Assembly: GCA_020747065.1 (NCBI GenBank)
Contig: JAGMVK010000009.1
Coordinates: 2,480,001-2,544,000, forward strand
DNA length: 64,000 nucleotides
From: Cadophora sp. MPI-SDFR-AT-0126
Lineage: Eukaryota; Ascomycota; Leotiomycetes; Helotiales; Ploettnerulaceae
Direction of reading: 5' to 3'
The notes below the pieces were generated by a model. It was given only the letters and a program-made list of their open reading frames with translations, did not search any database and was not told the origin of the DNA. The translations under genes were made by a program, and so were the position numbers. This document shows positions 1-12,554 of the stretch, in pieces. Position 1 is the stretch's first letter. Each line of letters opens with the position of its first letter.

Positions 1-659
1 ATTGCGGGAGCCATGCTCATTCCCATGGAAACACCTGCGCTGTCGTTAGCATTGGTCATGTCAATTACGACCGAATTTGCTTTCGTACCACCAAGAACAC
101 CTTGAGCTAGGAGGAACTGATAGAAAGAATTGCAGAGACTGGTCATCATGACGGAGAGCAAATATCCGAAGATAGCAGGCCATATGATCTATCGGAGGAG
201 AGTGTCAGTCCAGTATCAAGTCTCGAGTGAGGCTGAGTTTATAGGTACCCTTGAACCGTATCTATCAAACATCGGCCCACCAACTAGATTTCCAGAGAAC
301 ACGAAGAAGATTTGCAGAGATCCGATCCATGATATCGTCGAAGGGGACTCGTTTCGAAGTTGATGTGTCTGATAGTACTCTTGGTAGACACTACCACGAT
401 TAGATTCCGTGCAACAAAAGACAAGAAGCACATACCCGAATGCATTTGCGTAACCAAATCCACAGAACAGAACACCGGATGCACCAGCTACAACCAACCA
501 CGCCCTCAACCCACCCTCAGGGAACTCGTCCCCTGGTTTTCCACCCACGTTGACGACGGATGCTTTCTCGGATGGAAATTCTAAGCTTGGTTCCGCACCT
601 TGAACTTTATTCTCTTTCTCCGCGTCAAAAGCGGGGTCAGCCTTGTTGTTGACATCCAT
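1..659 (-). CDS. MFS transporter, monocarboxylate/riboflavin (MCH)-type, 3' end outside window
   Basis: Likely proton-linked plasma-membrane transporter of the fungal monocarboxylate-porter-like MFS group (Mch5-like). The start is ATG at 659-657. I splice the coding exons as 659-436, 390-249, 188-89 and 34-<1, removing GT-AG introns of 45, 60 and 54 bp; the third intron carries a GCTAAC branch-like site. The joined protein has a hydrophilic N-terminus of about 45 residues, the EGGLRAW motif that opens the first membrane helix, a VYQEYY segment after helix 1, and the GPMFDRYG loop of the MFS signature between helices 2 and 3. The gene continues past the left edge, so substrate cannot be judged. 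It is transcribed away from the Zn2Cys6 regulator at 1516. The family call is firm; Mch5-like specificity is inferred from general similarity. Confidence 0.85.
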
Positions 660-1515
660 CTCGATCGATTTGTTGTAACTCAGCTGGCGAGATTAGGGAA
701 ATTGCAAGGAAATCAGAGAGAAGAAGAAGTAGAGCTAGTGCTGTTCACATGAGAGCACTCTTCGCACATTGCGAGAGCTTTATAAATTGTATCGAAATGA
801 CATTGACGATTTCTTGAAGTGGTGTGAAGTTGCTAGGCGGCTGAACGGAGATAGCGCTGAATTCATGATGCTGGTGGTCTCAAGCCACACTGCAACTCGA
901 CACGATCTATCATAATGGTCGGGCATATTTAGCCCGCAGTACGAGCTCATTGGGCGCTCACTAACGATTGATTGTTGGGTAACACATGTTTGATTGGACG
1001 CCTTTTTTCCGTTGTAACTCGAGCTCGCTGGCGAGGATTGATATTCCAAAATCCGAAGAGCGAGAGGCCGAGCTCGCTTCTGGATGCTCTGGCGGCCATT
1101 TTCTGAGCTGGTTAGTCAGCATTCCTGAACGAAATCAACAGCTGTGCCGCAGACACATGACCTTATCTCCGTTCGCTCTTTTCTCGGTCTTTTCATCATC
1201 CTCCATACAATCAGTAAGCCGCATCATGGAGACAAAGTATTCTCCTTTTTATGGTCCAAACCGCATATATACACATATGAGTCAAGGCTGACAGCCACTT
1301 TCTGTTAATGGTCCAATGATACGACTCGACGCGTATGCAGAAATTTCGCAGTATTACTACTTGTACAGCGGAAACCTCCCCCGCGGACCACCCGCGGAGT
1401 AGATATCTATGAAAGCTTGTCTCCGGCTATCTGATCGATCTGATAAAGTCACGAACACTGCTCTGTACTCTCAAATCACCGACAAGTCCATCGCATTTGT
1501 CACTCCATCGACCAA
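660..1515. promoter_or_regulatory. Divergent intergenic region between MFS transporter and Zn2Cys6 regulator
   Basis: About 856 bp separates the two divergent start codons and must hold both promoters. It contains GC-rich CGG/CCG-bearing stretches, for example around 1370-1400 (cctcccccgcggaccacc), which could suit a Zn2Cys6 binuclear-cluster protein. I cannot show an operator. Short ORFs here, such as 986-1291, have no recognisable product. Confidence 0.4.
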
Positions 1516-4067
1516 ATGTCCGAGCCCGGTGATATCCCCCTGACAACTTCAGTAACTCCAGTTACTGCTCCACGAAAGCGACGCCGGCCAGCCCTTTCCT
1601 GCGAGCAATGTCGACGCCGGAAAATCAAATGCGACCGGATTCACCCCTGCGGCCAATGCCTGCAGTCGAAGACTGCATCCTGCACGTACAGCCCAGACAG
1701 TGTCCCTGGAGTGGGCCACGTGAATAGAGGCGCCGTCCAAAAGCCCAGACAGGCCGTTCAAGAGCCGAGGGGACATGCAACTCTTGGCACATGGGCAAGA
1801 GAGAATGGCGTAGCTATCCCAAGTCGTCCCCGTGGCCCGGACTCTACTACAAACTCGAATGATCGGTCCTCGGGTACCGCCTCGCCAAAGGGGCTCACTT
1901 CTTCCGATGCCTCTCGTACAACGTGGTCCTCACCTGGCACCGAAGAGATCCAAGAGCTCCAGGATCTGGCGACTAATCCCAAAAGCAAGCAACTCTTAGG
2001 CCGCCTTCTAGAGAAACTCAATGAGCCCAGAGCCAAGGACACTGGCTCAACAGTAGAGGTTAGCATATTTTCACTTGATTACTTTCCTCTCTAGTGTTTT
2101 ACAGGGCACTTAGCTACCCTTTGAGTCGCTTATTTGGACAGGAACATTGCACTGTCCCTATCGGCTTTCATCATATCAAACAACCGAGTACTGATGGTTG
2201 AACACAGAGGGAAGAATTTCAGTTTTCACTAGAACAAAAAGACCAAGTGCGTGGAACAGTGTCTAAGACTAGATTCTTCGGACAGAGCCACTGGATGTAC
2301 TCTTTTGGCGCATTCGATCATATCTCTTGCATGAGTATCAACCCATTGAACAACACGCCCGATCTCCACGAAACGTTGAAAAAGTCTGATGTCTATCGCA
2401 AGCTCGAAGAATGCAAGGCCATATCGAGAGCTGCAAAGGCAACGCCTCACAACTTGTATCTATTGAATCCCCATTTTCGCGAAGCTGTTCCACCCCGGGA
2501 TGTTTGCGACAAGCTGGTGGCGCTTTATTTACGAACATCAGAGTCGACGTACCGTATCTTACACATTCCCTCTTTCCACCGAGAATATAACCAATACTGG
2601 CTCAACCCGGCAGGTACTGGATCACCTTTCATCATCAAGCTTCTCCTAGTTATGTCTATTGGAGCAATCTACTACCAAGAACCTGACTCTGCACATTGGC
2701 GAGGTCAAGCACTTCAATGGGTGTACGCTGCCCAGTCATGGATTGCTACGCCTTTCGAGAAGAAGAGACTCCACATATCTGGCTTGCAAATTCATTGTCT
2801 GATCTTGCTTGCTCGTCTTGATAATGGTGTCGCGGGGGATTTGGTGTGGATTTCCGCCGGATCTCTGGTCCGAACAGCATTTCAAATGGGATATCACAGG
2901 GATCCGAAGTTTCTTCCTCAGATGTCAACACTCCATGCCGAACTGCGGCGACGACTTTGGGCAACCGTTCTTGAGCTTAACATTCAATCATCTCTGGACT
3001 CTGGAATGCCGGGGCTGATATCTGTGAATGACTACGATACGGAACCACCCGCCAATCTCGACGACGACGAAATTGATGAGCACATAACGACCGTACCAAC
3101 TTCCAAGCCTAGCGATGTCTTCACCCAAACCTCAATTCAGATCCGCCTACTGAGCAGCATGAAGCTCCGCCTTCTCATTGTCACTCATTCAAATAATATC
3201 CGCATGGAACCATCGTATGAAGAAGTACTCCGCATCAGCTCTGACTTGTCGCAATTCCTCAAAGAAAACAACGCGTTCCTCACAAAAATCCATCAATCCA
3301 CTCAACCTCCGAGGATATCCCAAATGGATCGAAATATCTTCGATATTGCGGTTCGAAGATTCCTTCTCACCCTGCACCGACCATACTGCGCACGGGCTAC
3401 TCGAGATCCCCGATACTACTTCTCGCGCAAGATGTGTCTTGACCTCGCCATCACCTTCCTCACTTACCCTTCAACCAACCCATCAGAGCCTCAGCTTCCA
3501 GAGGGATATCATGATGACTACACACGCATGACCATCATGCGAGGTGGTTTCTGCAAGGGACTTCTCGTGCACGCATGCATTGTAATATTTTCCGAGATTT
3601 TGGCCCAATTGGACGAGGAAACATCCTTCACCAACCAAGGTAGACTCGCACGGGAGCCATTGAAACAGCTCTTGCGAGATTCTATCACGCTCCTAGCTAC
3701 AAGGATCGAGCTAGCAGAAAACAATGTCAAGGGACATCTCTTCATCTCCGTCGTCTTGGCACAGATTGAGGCACTGGAAGAAGGCCTCAATCCAGGACAA
3801 AAGGTTATGGAAGTGGGGCTGAAAAGCGTGGAGTTGTGTCTCGGACTGCTGAAGAACAGAATACCACAGAGACTCAGCGCGGGTGATTATGATCGACACG
3901 TTGAGGATGGGACTTCGCCAGATGGGATTGGAGTTGCCGAGGCACCTCCGGTACACGATCCACGGATGGACTTTACGATGGATGATTGGAATATGGACTT
4001 CAATCTACCGGAGTCATGGTTGTTGTCAGGATGGGAAGACAATCAGCCCTGGGGACTGCAATTATAG
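1516..4067 (+). CDS. Zn2Cys6 fungal-specific transcription factor
   Basis: Nuclear DNA-binding transcription regulator. Exons 1516-2058 and 2208-4067 give 800 residues; the 149-bp intron (GTTAGC donor, ACACAG acceptor) is phase 0. The binuclear zinc cluster is complete: C29, C32, C39, C45, C48 and C56 with CX2CX6CX5CX2CX7C spacing, preceded by a basic KRRR patch. A Ser/Thr-rich linker follows, then the fungal_trans (middle homology) domain over roughly residues 260-500, including the motif that begins YLRTSEST and the segment RLWATVLELN. The segment GTVSKTRFFG just after the intron is typical of this class. It lies head to head with the MFS transporter, so it may control that gene (inference). 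The donor is not a perfect consensus, so the intron border is slightly uncertain. The regulated pathway is not evident. Confidence 0.85.
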
Positions 4068-5801
4068 ATACTACAGGCTTGGATGCCAGGGACGGTATAT
4101 GATTAATGACGGGAGTACGGATGTATCAACACTTTGTAACATTGCCACTCGCTCAAATAGACTTAGGAGCAACATAAAATCACAACTCAACCCTAATGGG
4201 AATATGTGCAATTTCAAATTCCACCAAGAGCATTGATCGTGTTTCTTTCAACGACATTGTTTCAATGTGCATTACAACAATTGGTGTCAGTTGCATTTTC
4301 TCCCCGGCTCAGGGAAGTATTTAGTGCTTCATTGGCCTATGTTTCTACTTTTGCAACGTTGGTTCTTCAGGTGTATTTCAATTATCATGATTGGCATCAA
4401 TAGAGGAAAATTTCGTTCTACTTAAGAAGAATCAGAAGTAGCCACAGGCCGCAAAATAACGACGAGAGACTCGGACGTGAGACACGGGTCAGCAACTCAC
4501 ATCCTACCCTCTTTCTAAGCGTGTTTCTATTTTAGGACATCGTCGACTTTGACAGATCTTTCAAAAACTCGACAAACACCATTCCATACATACCTCAAAT
4601 TGATATAGGATCGATCTAAGTCAGCTATCCTCCATCACATGATCTAATCCCATCATGAGTCTCCTCCACCCCCTCCACCTCCTCCCTCTTTCCACCTCCC
4701 AAAGACGCCTTTGTTGCACATCGCACAACCCACATATATAAATAACCATAAACCCGCCTGCATCTCACGCGGCATACATATTTCCATCTATCACATCCAC
4801 CGACTCGATCAACGGCGTCAAATCTCCCCGTGGCACTGGTGCGATGAAACACCCCGACTGCAGCGCATCCGCGCTTAGAGCACGTGATGCGCTTTCGCGC
4901 CGTATTCCAGCGTGGAAGTAAGGGATGTTGGGGCGAAAGGGGGAACTTTGATGCATGTCGCAGTTATTAAAAACGTGACTGAGGTTAGTCATTGTCCTAT
5001 ATGCCGCTCGTTGATGAGCTCGTGTTGGGCTCAACCTTCGAGTATTGCAATAGCACGTGACCATCGCTTTTGGCCGGCTGCTTTTCTTCTAGCTGGCTTC
5101 TGTTGCACGTCGTACGATCCTGCCTATAAATATTTTGAAGAATATCCCAGTAGTTAGAGTTCAAAGCTCAAAGAAACGGTAGGTTATGCTGAGGATGACA
5201 TCCCAAATCTGGTGTGGCGTCGGAAGGATTCTGGGGCAGAGCATGACCCGCCAGATCCCTTTAATTCGGAGCGATTTCTTCCAAGACTGGCAAATACACC
5301 GATCCTGAATTTCAGAAAATCCCGAATACTCATATTAACCTTCTTGAAAGCCTGCTTTTGCAGAAAAATTCTCATTTGACCTATATTGGTGCTGATTCCG
5401 CATCAATTCCACAATGTCAATCCAGCTAACCCTTCAGATCAAAAAAATTCGAATTATCTATTCATTACCATAGATCATCAAGTCTCAGAGACCTTAGTAC
5501 ATTGCCATGATTACTAGGACTGTGCTACATGAGATGCAGCCATCAAGTGATCAACCAATCCTTGTTCACTACGACTTGGAAGCCTAGCATTCAGCCCACC
5601 GCCATGCCAACATGCAGCCTCGTAGATAACAACTCACATCCCCGACCTCCTCAACACTTCACTCTTTTTATCCACTTATGCTTCCCGCCTTGCACAAAAA
5701 GTCAAATTACTCAAAATAATCGACTTGTCCTGGTATTCAGTGCAAGGATATTCATTTGTCGCGGTTTATGATTGTGTACGGCTCGAGCGCCGCGAGATAT
5801 A
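4068..5801. other. Intergenic region, no gene recognised
   Basis: About 1.7 kb containing the terminator side of the Zn2Cys6 gene and the promoter of the next gene. The short ORFs present on both strands have no familiar domain, no convincing intron extension and skewed composition. No tRNA was recognised. Confidence 0.5.
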
Positions 5802-8314
5802 ATGGCCGAAGCTGTAGGTTTGGCAGCGAGCATTGCGAGCCTGGTCGCGATTGTAGGACAGGTCGGGAAAAGTGTCCTTTTCATCAAAGGATTCTTCGAA
5901 GATATAAAGAATGCCCCAGATGATATCCGATCTCTTGCAGAAGAGATCGAGATGCTTGCGTCTGCCGCTCAGAAGACGAAAGGACTTCTCGTCAAATACC
6001 AGGAAACTGGACTGGGTCTTGATGTAGAGAATGAATGCAAAGCGTTAAAGAGGTACGTAGGAATGGTAGAAAGGCTGGGTGTCAAAATTGAGAAGGATGT
6101 AAAGAAATTTGGCGATGGGAAGGGTCGATGGTGGCAGAGGATGCAAAGTGCTGCGAGGAAGAAGGAATTGGCCGGGTTTTTAAAGGGGCTGGAGAGGACG
6201 AAGACATTGGTCATGGGTATTGAGATGAAGATTGCGATGTCAGTTCTAAGCCCTCCGAATAAGGTCCCAGTCTTTCAGTATTATTCTTCAACTCGCTGAC
6301 TTGTTCGCTCCGTAGAAATCTTCAACACGATCAACGAGATTCTCTCACCAAAACGAATCATTCCCTGGATAAGCTCCAATCGACGTCTGAGACTAACGCC
6401 ACAATTCTCAACCAAATGAATGTTCAATCAACTACGATAATGAACTGGACGGGGACCGCGGATCGAACACTTTTCAATCTATCTAGTGGAATCGAAGCAA
6501 TTCAAAGCGACCTCACCGAGGTAGGAACAGCAATTCAGAACTTAGCTTCAGTTCATGGAGAAAAATTATCTGCGCTAGAGCTTATGCTTGAATCAGCAGT
6601 CGCACGGGGCCTAAAGAAACACCACGAAGAATTCGGACAAACATACCAATCAATATCCTTGAGGCGAGGTGATAATTCAAATTTGAACCGAGAGAAAATC
6701 AAGACGTGCACGGAAGACCACAACAACGAGCTGTATTGTCACAGCTTCGAAATGATCCGACGGGATAAGACTATCCATGAAAGCTCCTTCCGAACACCCT
6801 TTTTCGATATCGAGATTATGACAAAAGAAGTCCAGCGAAAACCGAGATCCGTAGACGTGACTCCACTCACCACGCTATCCAGAGATGAACCAACGCATTC
6901 GCAACGCTTCACAACATACCATGTTCAAGTTAAGATCCCCTTTTGGAGAGGCGGTATGACTTACCATCCTGGTAATATGGGCATGATGTACGGCGGAAGT
7001 CTTTGCAAATCTTTCCGGACGTATAATATCGTTCCATCCAATGCTCCAATTATCAGAGCTTGTTACGACTTTGACTTGCCTAAAGTTCGGTGGCTGTTTG
7101 AGGCCGGCCTTGCGTCTCCTCTTGATTGCGACAGCAACCCTAAGATGCCTCTAGTATTGAAGATTTTTGCGTCGTTGTTTTGGGGGAGGGTAGCTGTAGG
7201 CTCGAAAGCTATTGAGCTGCTGAGATTCTTGATTTGCTGCCTTGGAGGTGACATTGGGTCTTTCCAATTAATGGAAACCGCACTCATGGTGGACGGATAC
7301 TCTGCCGAGATGTTGCGAAACTCAGAAGTTTGTGATGCACAAGCTGAAGCAGTCAGACTAGTGATCATGAACAGTTCGGATGACCCGCTTGAGGGATGCA
7401 ATGAATTCCTTACTATTGAGCTTTCGAGGTCGCACATCTATCCAGTCTTACTTAGCCAGGAACAGTGGTGGCTAGATGACACAATTAGTCTGGAGGAAGC
7501 AGGTTTCGAGAATTGCTGGATCGAGACAGACCTGCAGATGTTAAAGGACCCCAAAGGCCTGTATTTGCAGAAAGCATTACTGAAAGGTCTTATGTACGCG
7601 CGGGAAGCATCTCGAAACGTGCCAATTCATCTACTTCTCAAACTTGCCGAGAAAACAAGAGAAGAAGACTTCCACCAGTGTGTGCTCAGTCGCTTAGTGA
7701 TATTGTTGAAGCATGGCTCCGATCCACGGCGTGTACATCTTTTTACGAGGCCATATTTCCCTTGGGGTTTATCGAAAAAGATACGCTCTTGTACAGCTTA
7801 TGCACTGGAGATTAACCTCCTTGGGCTGTGGGAAACAGCTTTGATGGAAGCTGGATGGACGCAACTTGAGATCCAAGACCTCTTCGAAGAGGAGTTATAC
7901 CTCGGCATCCCAGATTTAGTCAACGGCGTACTCAAATACCAAACTCGGGACGAGCAACGGAAGCAGTTTATTGAGACTCTTCGGCAAGGCGGTTTTGCAT
8001 ATCTCGACGAAGATCAACTTTTTAATCTCTCCGATGAACTCGACTGTGGGCTTGGGTTACCCTCCTGGGAAATAAGTGCCATGGTTCGAGAGGTTGCATC
8101 CATACTGAAATTACGTGCTACTCCTGGAGGCTGGCCGGAGGACCAAGCCACTAAGCTAATGCCTGGCAAGGATTTCAAGCTACCAGAAAGACGTTGGGTG
8201 TTCGAGGCTGTCAAAGATTGGAACTGCATCTGCGAAATATGGGATGAAGAGCTAGGTGGATGTATCCCTGGAGAACAGAAAGATAACGACGATGAAATTT
8301 ATCAAAAGGATTAG
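5802..8314 (+). CDS. Ankyrin-type protein with fungal STAND/NLR-like N-terminal domain
   Basis: Exons 5802-6238 and 6316-8314 (77-bp intron, GTCAGT donor, phase 2) give 811 residues. I chose ATG 5802 because MAEAVGLAAS is the usual opening of this family; the frame is open upstream but has no earlier ATG. Residues 1-140 form the helical N-terminal domain found on many fungal STAND/NLR and ankyrin proteins (MAEAxGLAASIASL, IRSLAEEIEML). Residues 150-230 look helical and coiled. Around residue 360 there is an ankyrin-like helix pair (PIIRACYDFDLPKVRWLFEAG) followed by ASP. I see no NACHT or NB-ARC P-loop. The C-terminal 400 residues are unlike anything I recognise. A degraded TPR stretch follows 27 bp downstream, hinting at an old NLR-type locus. 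A role in self/non-self recognition is known for relatives but only inferred here. Confidence 0.7.
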
Positions 8315-8340
8315 TAGCGATGAGGAATATGGAAGCGGTG

Positions 8341-8565
8341 CAAGTTGCGAAAGTGGTGAGTAAGATGAAGAAGACGGCCCAGCAGATGTACAAGCGAGCG
8401 TTGCGAGGCAACGAGAAGGCACGGGGTCTATAGCACACGTCGACGCTTGACACGATCGACAACCTGGGTCTCCTCTACGCAGACCAAAACAAAGTAGTCG
8501 AGGTGGAGCAGATGTATCAGCCGGAGTTGCAAAGTTATGAAAAGGCGCTCAATTCACAATAGTAT
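8341..8565 (+). pseudogene. TPR-repeat relic of an NLR/TPR protein
   Basis: This stretch translates in one frame (from 8341) into tetratricopeptide repeats of the TPR_10/TPR_12 type found at the C-terminus of fungal NB-ARC/TPR proteins: AQQMYKRALRGNEKA, then HTSTLDTIDNLGLLYADQ, then EVEQMYQPELQSYEKAL. A TAG at 8431-8433 replaces residues just before the HTSTLDT segment, and the frame ends at 8565. There is no ATG-led ORF of useful length, so this is a fossil of one and a half repeats. It lies directly behind a gene with a STAND-type N-terminal domain but in a different frame. It could be the decayed tail of that gene or a fragment of a separate NLR. Confidence 0.7.
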
Positions 8566-9355
8566 CACTTACCGTTTAGAGCTTAATACAATGCGGGATT
8601 TCGGCTTTCTGTTTAGATGTTATGTTGGTTTATTGACGACGTGGTAATGTAATCACGTGCTATACGGAGCTGCTTGATTGAGGTATTGGCTAGGGTGGCA
8701 ATCTAACATGATGTTGCATCCGAGATGAACCGGGAAAGGCAGTAGGATCAGATGGTCCTGCTGATGCCCCCATCGCTTGGCTTTGAGAGTGGGCGGAAGT
8801 ATTGGGTGGGTTTATGTGGGGTTCGGCGTGTTGCCGGGTGGGCCGACACATGCTCGCTAGATTAGAAGCAAGAGATACAAAACCTGTTCATCGTAGATAG
8901 GATGAAGTTTCAACGTGTGTAATTTATTATCCAGAATCTAGAGACCTGTTGATGGCTTGCAAGGGTAGGTAAAGAATTTTTGCCGCAGAATTTGGAACTC
9001 CTCGTTTTAAGCGAATGTTTACACAGCAAAGCGGGTCATCACAAAATCGAGATGTAGAACGAAACACAACCAAAGAATTGGGTCAACAGGACTTTGAATG
9101 ACGGACTAACTAGATACAAGGAAGATCTGTAGAATGATTGATGACAACAAAGAAAAGAAAGAAACAGCGCCGCCATCTTCATCGTCGTCGTCGTCGTCGT
9201 CGCTTCCCGCTCAACAACGCAAAAAACGATCTTCGCCAAACCGTCCGCCTTATCACCTCTTCATCTCCATTACATATCCCAGTCTAAGCGCGAGTCCAGT
9301 ACATGCGAGCCAGCGAGAAAATTCAGTCCAACACAGCATTTCATGCAGAGGTGCT
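8566..9355. other. Intergenic region with TCG microsatellite
   Basis: No gene recognised. It includes a short (TCG)n microsatellite at about 9180-9202. The right end is the 3' flank of the DUF1996 gene on the opposite strand. Confidence 0.5.
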
Positions 9356-10614
9356 CTATGCCTTGATGGCAGCACTTCCCATGGGCAGAGCCTTGAGCCA
9401 TCCATCGACGGGCTCGGGTGCTGCTTGTGGGATGTTGCATGCATTGTACTTGTCGGCTGGCTGCTTGGTGATGCCTGCGGCGGAGCAGTCCTTGTCGAGG
9501 TTGCAGTTCTTGTCCATGGCGAGCTGGAGGGTCTGGCCTTTCCAGCCGAAGACGTAATCGCCGTGTGCGGCAGATCCTCTGTATATTTTGTCAGCTCTTA
9601 TTTTTTTACTTGATTGAATGAACGAATCGCACAGGAGTTGAGATTGGGAAATTGTCGAGAAGGCAGACTTACCCCAAGTTCATGCTGTACATGAATGGAT
9701 TGGATCCATCGGCGGGGAACTGGCTCTTGTCTGCCATGAATTCCGTGACGTTCCACATCAACTCGTACATGATCTGTGGGAGCTTAGTGGGATGAGTTGA
9801 TGGGCAGGCTCCACCTCCATTGGCACCCGATCCTTGACCGTACGCAACGTGTGATTGATGATCGGGACTGTCGAGATTCTTGCCATCCCAGCATCTATAT
9901 TCGTCAGAACGTGACCATGAAGATTTATCCCAACCGAAGGGAGAACACTTGACGCTTACGTTGGGAAGATGATGGTCTGTCGGATCATCTTGCACTTAGT
10001 ATCCATGGGGATGCCGACGGTGTCAGTACCACTACATGGGGCACCTCCCACGAAGTTATCCTCGTTCGTCGAGGTCCAGCAGCGATGGCAGATATTCGAC
10101 TTGGCAACCTTCGACTCATCTGTATTTGTCGCTTTTCCTGCGATCATACGGAATCCCTACATCCATCAGCATCTTGCCTAAACTTCTCATCCAGAAGCAT
10201 ACTCACAGGCTTGAACGCGGTCGTCTTTCCACTCGGGATATAATAGATATCCAAGCCTCCCTTGTTGATCAACTTCCCCTGAGGCCCACCGTTACCGACT
10301 TGCGGCACACGCTTGTACGTGCCATTCTTGGCCTTGAAAAACATCACCGCGGTCCAGTAATTGGAGAGATCCTCTCTGAACGAGCACGACGTGCAGGTGG
10401 ACTGCGAGACGAGGTCATGTGAGGTAGGATCCATGGAGATGTTGAAGGAGTTGCCTCCGACGATCTGGTGCAAGTGAGGCGTGTACGCCTGTCCCGGATT
10501 GACGATCGGGTCGACTCGGTCGACGACCAGCTGGGAGCATGCGAAACGCAGCATGTTTTGAGCAGAGCCCTGCTGGGCGAGGAGCGCCACGAACGCAAGA
10601 GTAGACCACTGCAT
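9356..10614 (-). CDS. Secreted DUF1996 protein
   Basis: Four exons, 10614-10207, 10156-9960, 9894-9673 and 9578-9356, encode 349 residues; introns are 50, 65 and 94 bp, all GT-AG. The N-terminus MQWSTLAFVALLAQQGSAQ is a clear signal peptide with likely cleavage near residue 18. The body is a full-length DUF1996 domain (PF09362): LRFACSQLVVDRVDPIVNPG at the start, HLHQIVGGN, CTSCSFREDLSNYWTA, GFRMIAG after intron 1, then CWDGKNLDSPDHQSHVAY and a C-terminal GDYVFGWKG. Cysteines are numerous, as expected outside the cell. Function is unknown for the family; members are extracellular and often found with WSC domains or in carbohydrate-rich settings. No WSC or cellulose-binding tail is present here. 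The gene looks intact. Confidence 0.93.
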
Positions 10615-12554
10615 CTTGACTTGTAACTTGCCAAAGAATGTCGTCTGTTGACCTTGGAATTTCTGGACAACTTGTCAATATTGAGCAGAATTGAGAAGTG
10701 AAAAGAACGGGCGTAGAAGAAATCTCGAGAACAGCGACGGGAATGTATCGTACCATCCTTATACCTTCCCTTCCTTCTCTCATTTTCCCCAGTTCCCGCC
10801 ACCATCACACCCCGCAAACCCATAACTGCCGAAATCTGGAGAACGTGTTTACTCATTTTTCGCGTCATGTGGCAGTAATATAGAATCGTCGTGTAAACAT
10901 ACAATCATTGGGCAGGAGGGTCCGATGTTTTGATTAACCTCATATATCCAAGCAAAGGGTAGGTTAAAGGCCGGTGTGACAATGCTTGGGAGATGTGACT
11001 GTGTTTGGCTGTAGTGGTAGTCGGATTTATACGGCTATTAAGCCTCCCGGTAAAATCGCACTACAAGCTGTCAATTTCTAGCGGTACGACGGTATCATCG
11101 ACCCATACAAATTGTTTGCCGAGAAATGGAAGATTCTGGAGGTATTATTGGGTTGCAAAGTACGGAAGGAATTGGTCCTCGTGCACCACACGGTGACTAT
11201 TGAAGTAGGTAGGTGGGATTGGGTGTTTGTTTTGGGACATGATCGCTGTAATTCGGGGTTTGGCTGACTCTCAGGCTTTGATGCACTATAAATTCGGGCT
11301 TGGGTCGCTAATTCTTCAGCTCCTGTCTGGGGCAAGCGAGCGGACCAAAGGACGAAGAAGAAACGTCTTGTTTAGGAAATGTTCTGGAAGCCAAATGCCG
11401 AGAAGTACCGAAAGGAGAACTACTCCATGCGATTTAGGATTGTTTTGAAAGGCAGAAGTTCTAGAACATGCATTTGACACCAAGCCTTTCTCAGACGCCA
11501 CACAGATCGCCACTGACTAAAAGGGCATTCTTTCAGACTGGAATAGGGGATTAAAACTCATCCAAACTTCAGCTGACTTGTATCCCATTCCATCTCATCC
11601 ATCTCATCCGAATACCTCAAACATCCAGGCCCTCTCTTCCACATCCACGTTAAGCCTCCCGGCAAAACTCAACTCAACTCACCCAACGACCGTCTCCTTA
11701 CAAACCAAACAAAGAAAAAAGCGCTTGCTTGGCAGGCCAGGCCGTGTTTCAACATCTCACCTCACCCCACACACGTACTGTACCCTACACATCTTGACTA
11801 AGACCTTGACAGACCAGGGGCAGGAACGGCGCACTTCAGGTACTCAGTCCATTCTGCCAGCCAGCTGTCATTGACAGGCATCACACTGCCGAGACTTCTC
11901 CTCCCCCGCCACGAGGGAGCATGGGTACAAGTACAACTACAAACAGCCAAATGACGAATGAACGATACTAACCGCTCCCGCTCATGTCTGACTCAAAGTT
12001 AAAGTCAAATTCCGCGAAAGAAGAAAAGAACAAGAATGAAATGGTTTCAAAGCATTTATTTGCAAATGTACAAGCGAGAATCGAATTGAAATGAATGCAG
12101 TCCATGAAGTAGGAAGGCATCTGTCTCTCAAGGCAAAGGTAACTGTCTGTACAAATGGATTGCGTATCCTCCCATACAGTTGTTGAGCGGTAAGTCAACA
12201 TCCTATATTATACAACTCGACCAATCCCAAGATGTGCCGCATCAATCCCATTTCCTGACGCCTTAGCAAGGATATGTATTACGGCGGTATGGTGGGGTGT
12301 GGAGAACTCCCCTCTGCTCCTCTCTCTCCCCGATATCATCGATCGTAACGTGCCTTTGTTGCGATCTATGTGTGGCGTAAGTGGGACTTTCTCTCTGTCG
12401 TCATTTTTGGTGGTATTGAAAAGAAATGGTAATCGAACAATAAAACGCCTCGCTATGCCGCAAGAAACTCGAAAACATGGTATCTCCACAATTACAACAT
12501 TCCTCATCGCTCCTCGTTAAATGCACCTGTCTTCTAGGTCATCGTCAAATTTCA
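10615..12554. other. Intergenic region, no gene recognised
   Basis: About 1.9 kb holding the promoter of the DUF1996 gene and the 3' flank of the next minus-strand gene. Short ORFs, for example 11578-11874 in C-rich sequence, lack domains. A repeated catctcatc motif sits near 11590-11610. Confidence 0.5.

Noticed and set aside
986..1291. Plus-strand ORF of 101 codons in the transporter/regulator promoter region
   Set aside because: No family resemblance and no conserved start context; treated as promoter sequence.
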